Source: JAWVEV01 sp033856535 (GTDB lineage Bacteria; Actinomycetota; Thermoleophilia; Miltoncostaeales; Miltoncostaeaceae). From it: a stretch of DNA of 6,150 bases. The notes under the pieces were generated by a model that was given only the letters and a program-made list of their open reading frames with translations, had not been told where the DNA came from and did not search any database. Positions 5,266 to 6,150 of the stretch are shown here, piece by piece. Position 1 is the stretch's first letter, and each line of letters starts with the position of its first letter. The stretch is taken from positions 1 through 6,150 of the forward strand of contig JAWVEV010000058.1 in NCBI GenBank assembly GCA_033856535.1. Direction: 5' to 3'. The position numbers were made by a program, and so were the translations under genes.

Positions 5266-5748
5266 ATGCGCGTCCCCAGCACCCGGTTCATCGCCCTCGA
5301 GGTCGACGAGGATGCCGTCCTCACCTTCCCGGACGGCCTCATCGGCCTGCCGGGCACGACCTACACGCTCGTGGCGCACGAGGAGGGCTCGCCCTTCCAC
5401 TGGCTGCACTCGCTCGAGGACCCGGACGTGGCGGTGCCCGTCACCAGCCCGTGGATCTTCTTCGGGGACTACGAGGTGCGCCTGACCGACGACGAGGCGG
5501 CGCGCGTGGGCCTCGCCGAGGCCGCCGACGCCGAGGTCATGTGCGTCGTGCGGGCCGCCCCGGAGCTGTCCGATTTCACCATCAACCTCGCGGGGCCGAT
5601 CGTCGTCCACAGCGCCAAGCGGCTCTGTCGGCAGATCGTCAACGACACGGCGGGGTACTCTGTGCGCCACCCGCTCTTCTCCGAGGTGGAGCTGAGCGAC
5701 GCCGGTCCCGCGGTGCCCGCGGTGCCGGTGACGGCCGTCGCGATCTAA
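5266..5748 (+). CDS. fliW: FliW flagellar assembly factor (CsrA antagonist, flagellin-binding)
   Basis: A 160-residue protein matching FliW. In Bacillus, FliW binds flagellin. When flagellin is exported, freed FliW binds CsrA and relieves repression of flagellin translation. Seen: LTFPDGLIGLPG (19-30), SPFHWLHSLEDPDVAVPVTS (42-61) with a following PW, IFFGDYEVRLTD (64-75), FTINLAGPIVVHSAKRLCRQ (104-123), and YSVRHPLF (131-138), all family landmarks in the right order. The usual length is about 145; the extra is a C-terminal tail containing a Pro-Ala-Val repeat. The ATG at 5266 is preceded by GAAGGAGAA (5248-5256). The frame is open far upstream inside flgL, but conserved sequence begins at this ATG. 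It follows flgL by 26 nt and precedes csrA by 14 nt, the classical fliW-csrA pair. The AAGGA within its ribosome site could itself be a CsrA contact (inference). Confidence 0.93.
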   Translation: MRVPSTRFIALEVDEDAVLTFPDGLIGLPGTTYTLVAHEEGSPFHWLHSLEDPDVAVPVTSPWIFFGDYEVRLTDDEAARVGLAEAADAEVMCVVRAAPELSDFTINLAGPIVVHSAKRLCRQIVNDTAGYSVRHPLFSEVELSDAGPAVPAVPVTAVAI

Positions 5749-5762
5749 GGGGGGTCCCGCCC

Positions 5763-5990
5763 ATGCTCGTCATCGCGCGCAAGGCCGGCGAGCGGATCTG
5801 CCTGGGCGACGACACGATCGTGACCGTGCTCGAGATCACCGGCTCGACCGTCCGGCTGGGGATCGAGGCGCCCTCCGAGATGCCGGTCTACCGGTACGAG
5901 ATCCGCGTCGCGATCGAGGAGGAGAACAGGGCGGCCGCGAGCACGGGCGTGGACGAGCTGCCGACGGCCAAGAAGGCGGAGCAGGGCTGA
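5763..5990 (+). CDS. csrA: CsrA carbon storage/translational regulator
   Basis: A 75-residue RNA-binding protein. CsrA dimers bind GGA motifs in mRNA leaders and usually block ribosome access. The N-terminus MLVIARKAGERICLGDD (1-17) and the VRLGIEAP (30-37) and VYRYEI (42-47) segments are diagnostic. Arg44, required for RNA binding in characterised CsrA, is present; position 43, usually His, is Tyr. IEEENRAAA (51-59) keeps the Glu-Asn (Asn55) region that, as I recall, mediates FliW antagonism in Bacillus subtilis. The tail (60-75) is Thr/Lys/Glu-rich and poorly conserved. The ATG at 5763 is preceded by AAGGGGGG (5747-5754, 8-nt spacing), overlapping the fliW stop. The frame extends upstream, but only this start gives the invariant MLV beginning. 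Expected target: a flagellin leader outside this window and possibly flgG here. Confidence 0.96.
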   Translation: MLVIARKAGERICLGDDTIVTVLEITGSTVRLGIEAPSEMPVYRYEIRVAIEEENRAAASTGVDELPTAKKAEQG

Positions 5991-5996
5991 GCCCAT

Positions 5997-6018
5997 GGCG
6001 CCGGCCGTCGCCGGCGCC
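5997..6018. terminator. GC hairpin between convergent genes, probable bidirectional terminator
   Basis: GGCGCCGGC (5997-6005), loop CGTC (6006-6009), GCCGGCGCC (6010-6018): a perfect 9-bp stem starting 7 nt after the csrA stop and ending 2 nt before the stop codon of the minus-strand gene. No T-tract follows on either strand, which is common for hairpin terminators in GC-rich actinobacteria. Location and symmetry suit termination of both transcripts. Confidence 0.65.
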
Positions 6019-6020
6019 GC

Positions 6021-6150
6021 TCACCAGTCGGAGCTGACGCGCTCCATCGGCGGGCGCCGGTCGGGGCGCGGCGCCCGGGCGACGCCCACCGCGCCGACCC
6101 CGGCGAGGCCCAGCAGCCACCCGTCGCGCCGACTGGCGCGTCGGGGCGGT
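6021..6150 (-). CDS. Unidentified protein, C-terminal 42 residues (runs off the right edge)
   Basis: On the minus strand a frame open from the window edge ends with TGA at 6023-6021. It reads RRDGWLLGLAGVGAVGVARA near the middle and ends RRPPMERVSSDW. The hydrophobic stretch (about 14 residues, flanked by Arg) could be a short membrane segment near the C-terminus. I do not recognise a family. Nearly all third positions are G or C, but the opposite plus-strand frame shares the same wobble positions, so base composition does not decide the strand. The choice of strand rests on the more protein-like sequence and on the hairpin lying exactly between this stop and that of csrA. Confidence 0.5.
   Translation of the reverse strand, partial: PPRRASRRDGWLLGLAGVGAVGVARAPRPDRRPPMERVSSDW

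Noticed and set aside
5995..6150. Plus-strand frame starting at ATG 5995, directly after csrA and open to the edge
   Set aside because: The translation is Arg/Ala/Pro/Ser-rich without structure, there is no well-placed ribosome site, and its first codons form the perfect hairpin at 5997-6018. The convergent minus-strand tail is more plausible, though not proven.
1..6150. CRISPR array, tRNA/rRNA, insertion sequence, phage or defence genes
   Set aside because: No regularly spaced repeats, no terminal inverted repeats with a transposase, and no RNA-gene signatures were seen. Coding space is fully occupied by flagellar genes and short gaps.

Overview
This window is a compact flagellar gene cluster from a very GC-rich bacterium (roughly three quarters G+C, almost every third codon position G or C, frequent GTG starts). 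The gene set and order point to a motile, single-membrane actinobacterium-like organism. The class Thermoleophilia (Solirubrobacter/Conexibacter relatives) is my best guess, but that is inference: there is no rRNA or other taxonomic marker here. The P-ring and L-ring genes (flgI, flgH), which normally sit between flgG and flgJ in Gram-negatives, are absent, which fits a cell without an outer membrane.

Left edge (1-601, minus strand): the N-terminal 200 codons of a hook-length-control (FliK-type) protein, running off the window. It is divergent from everything else. A 67-bp intergenic region (602-668) separates it from flgF and holds a sigma-28-type promoter candidate.

Centre (669-5990, plus strand): flgF - flgG - flgJ (rod-binding domain only) - flgN - flgK - flgL - fliW - csrA. 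Four junctions are overlapping or nearly so: ATGA at flgG/flgJ, GTGA at flgJ/flgN and at flgK/flgL, and a 1-nt gap at flgN/flgK. The order follows assembly: proximal rod, distal rod, rod cap, export chaperone, hook-filament junction proteins, then the FliW-CsrA switch that couples flagellin translation to completion of the hook-basal body. The only sizeable internal gap (1398-1458) carries a second promoter candidate.

Right edge (5991-6150): a perfect 9-bp GC hairpin, probably a bidirectional terminator, followed by the C-terminal 42 codons of an unidentified minus-strand gene converging on csrA.

The genes are recognisable flagellar families, and I see no undescribed protein system. The most interesting structure is regulatory. 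A 15-bp motif (CCGGYCGATCACCGG) occurs 36 nt before the flgF start and 34 nt before the flgG start. In both places it lies at the same distance from a TNAA element, giving TNAA-N15-GYCGATCA, close to the sigma-28 (FliA/SigD/WhiG) consensus TAAA-N15-GCCGATAA. The flgG leader also carries two ANGGA sites, one on the Shine-Dalgarno sequence, as expected of a CsrA target, and csrA is in the same operon.
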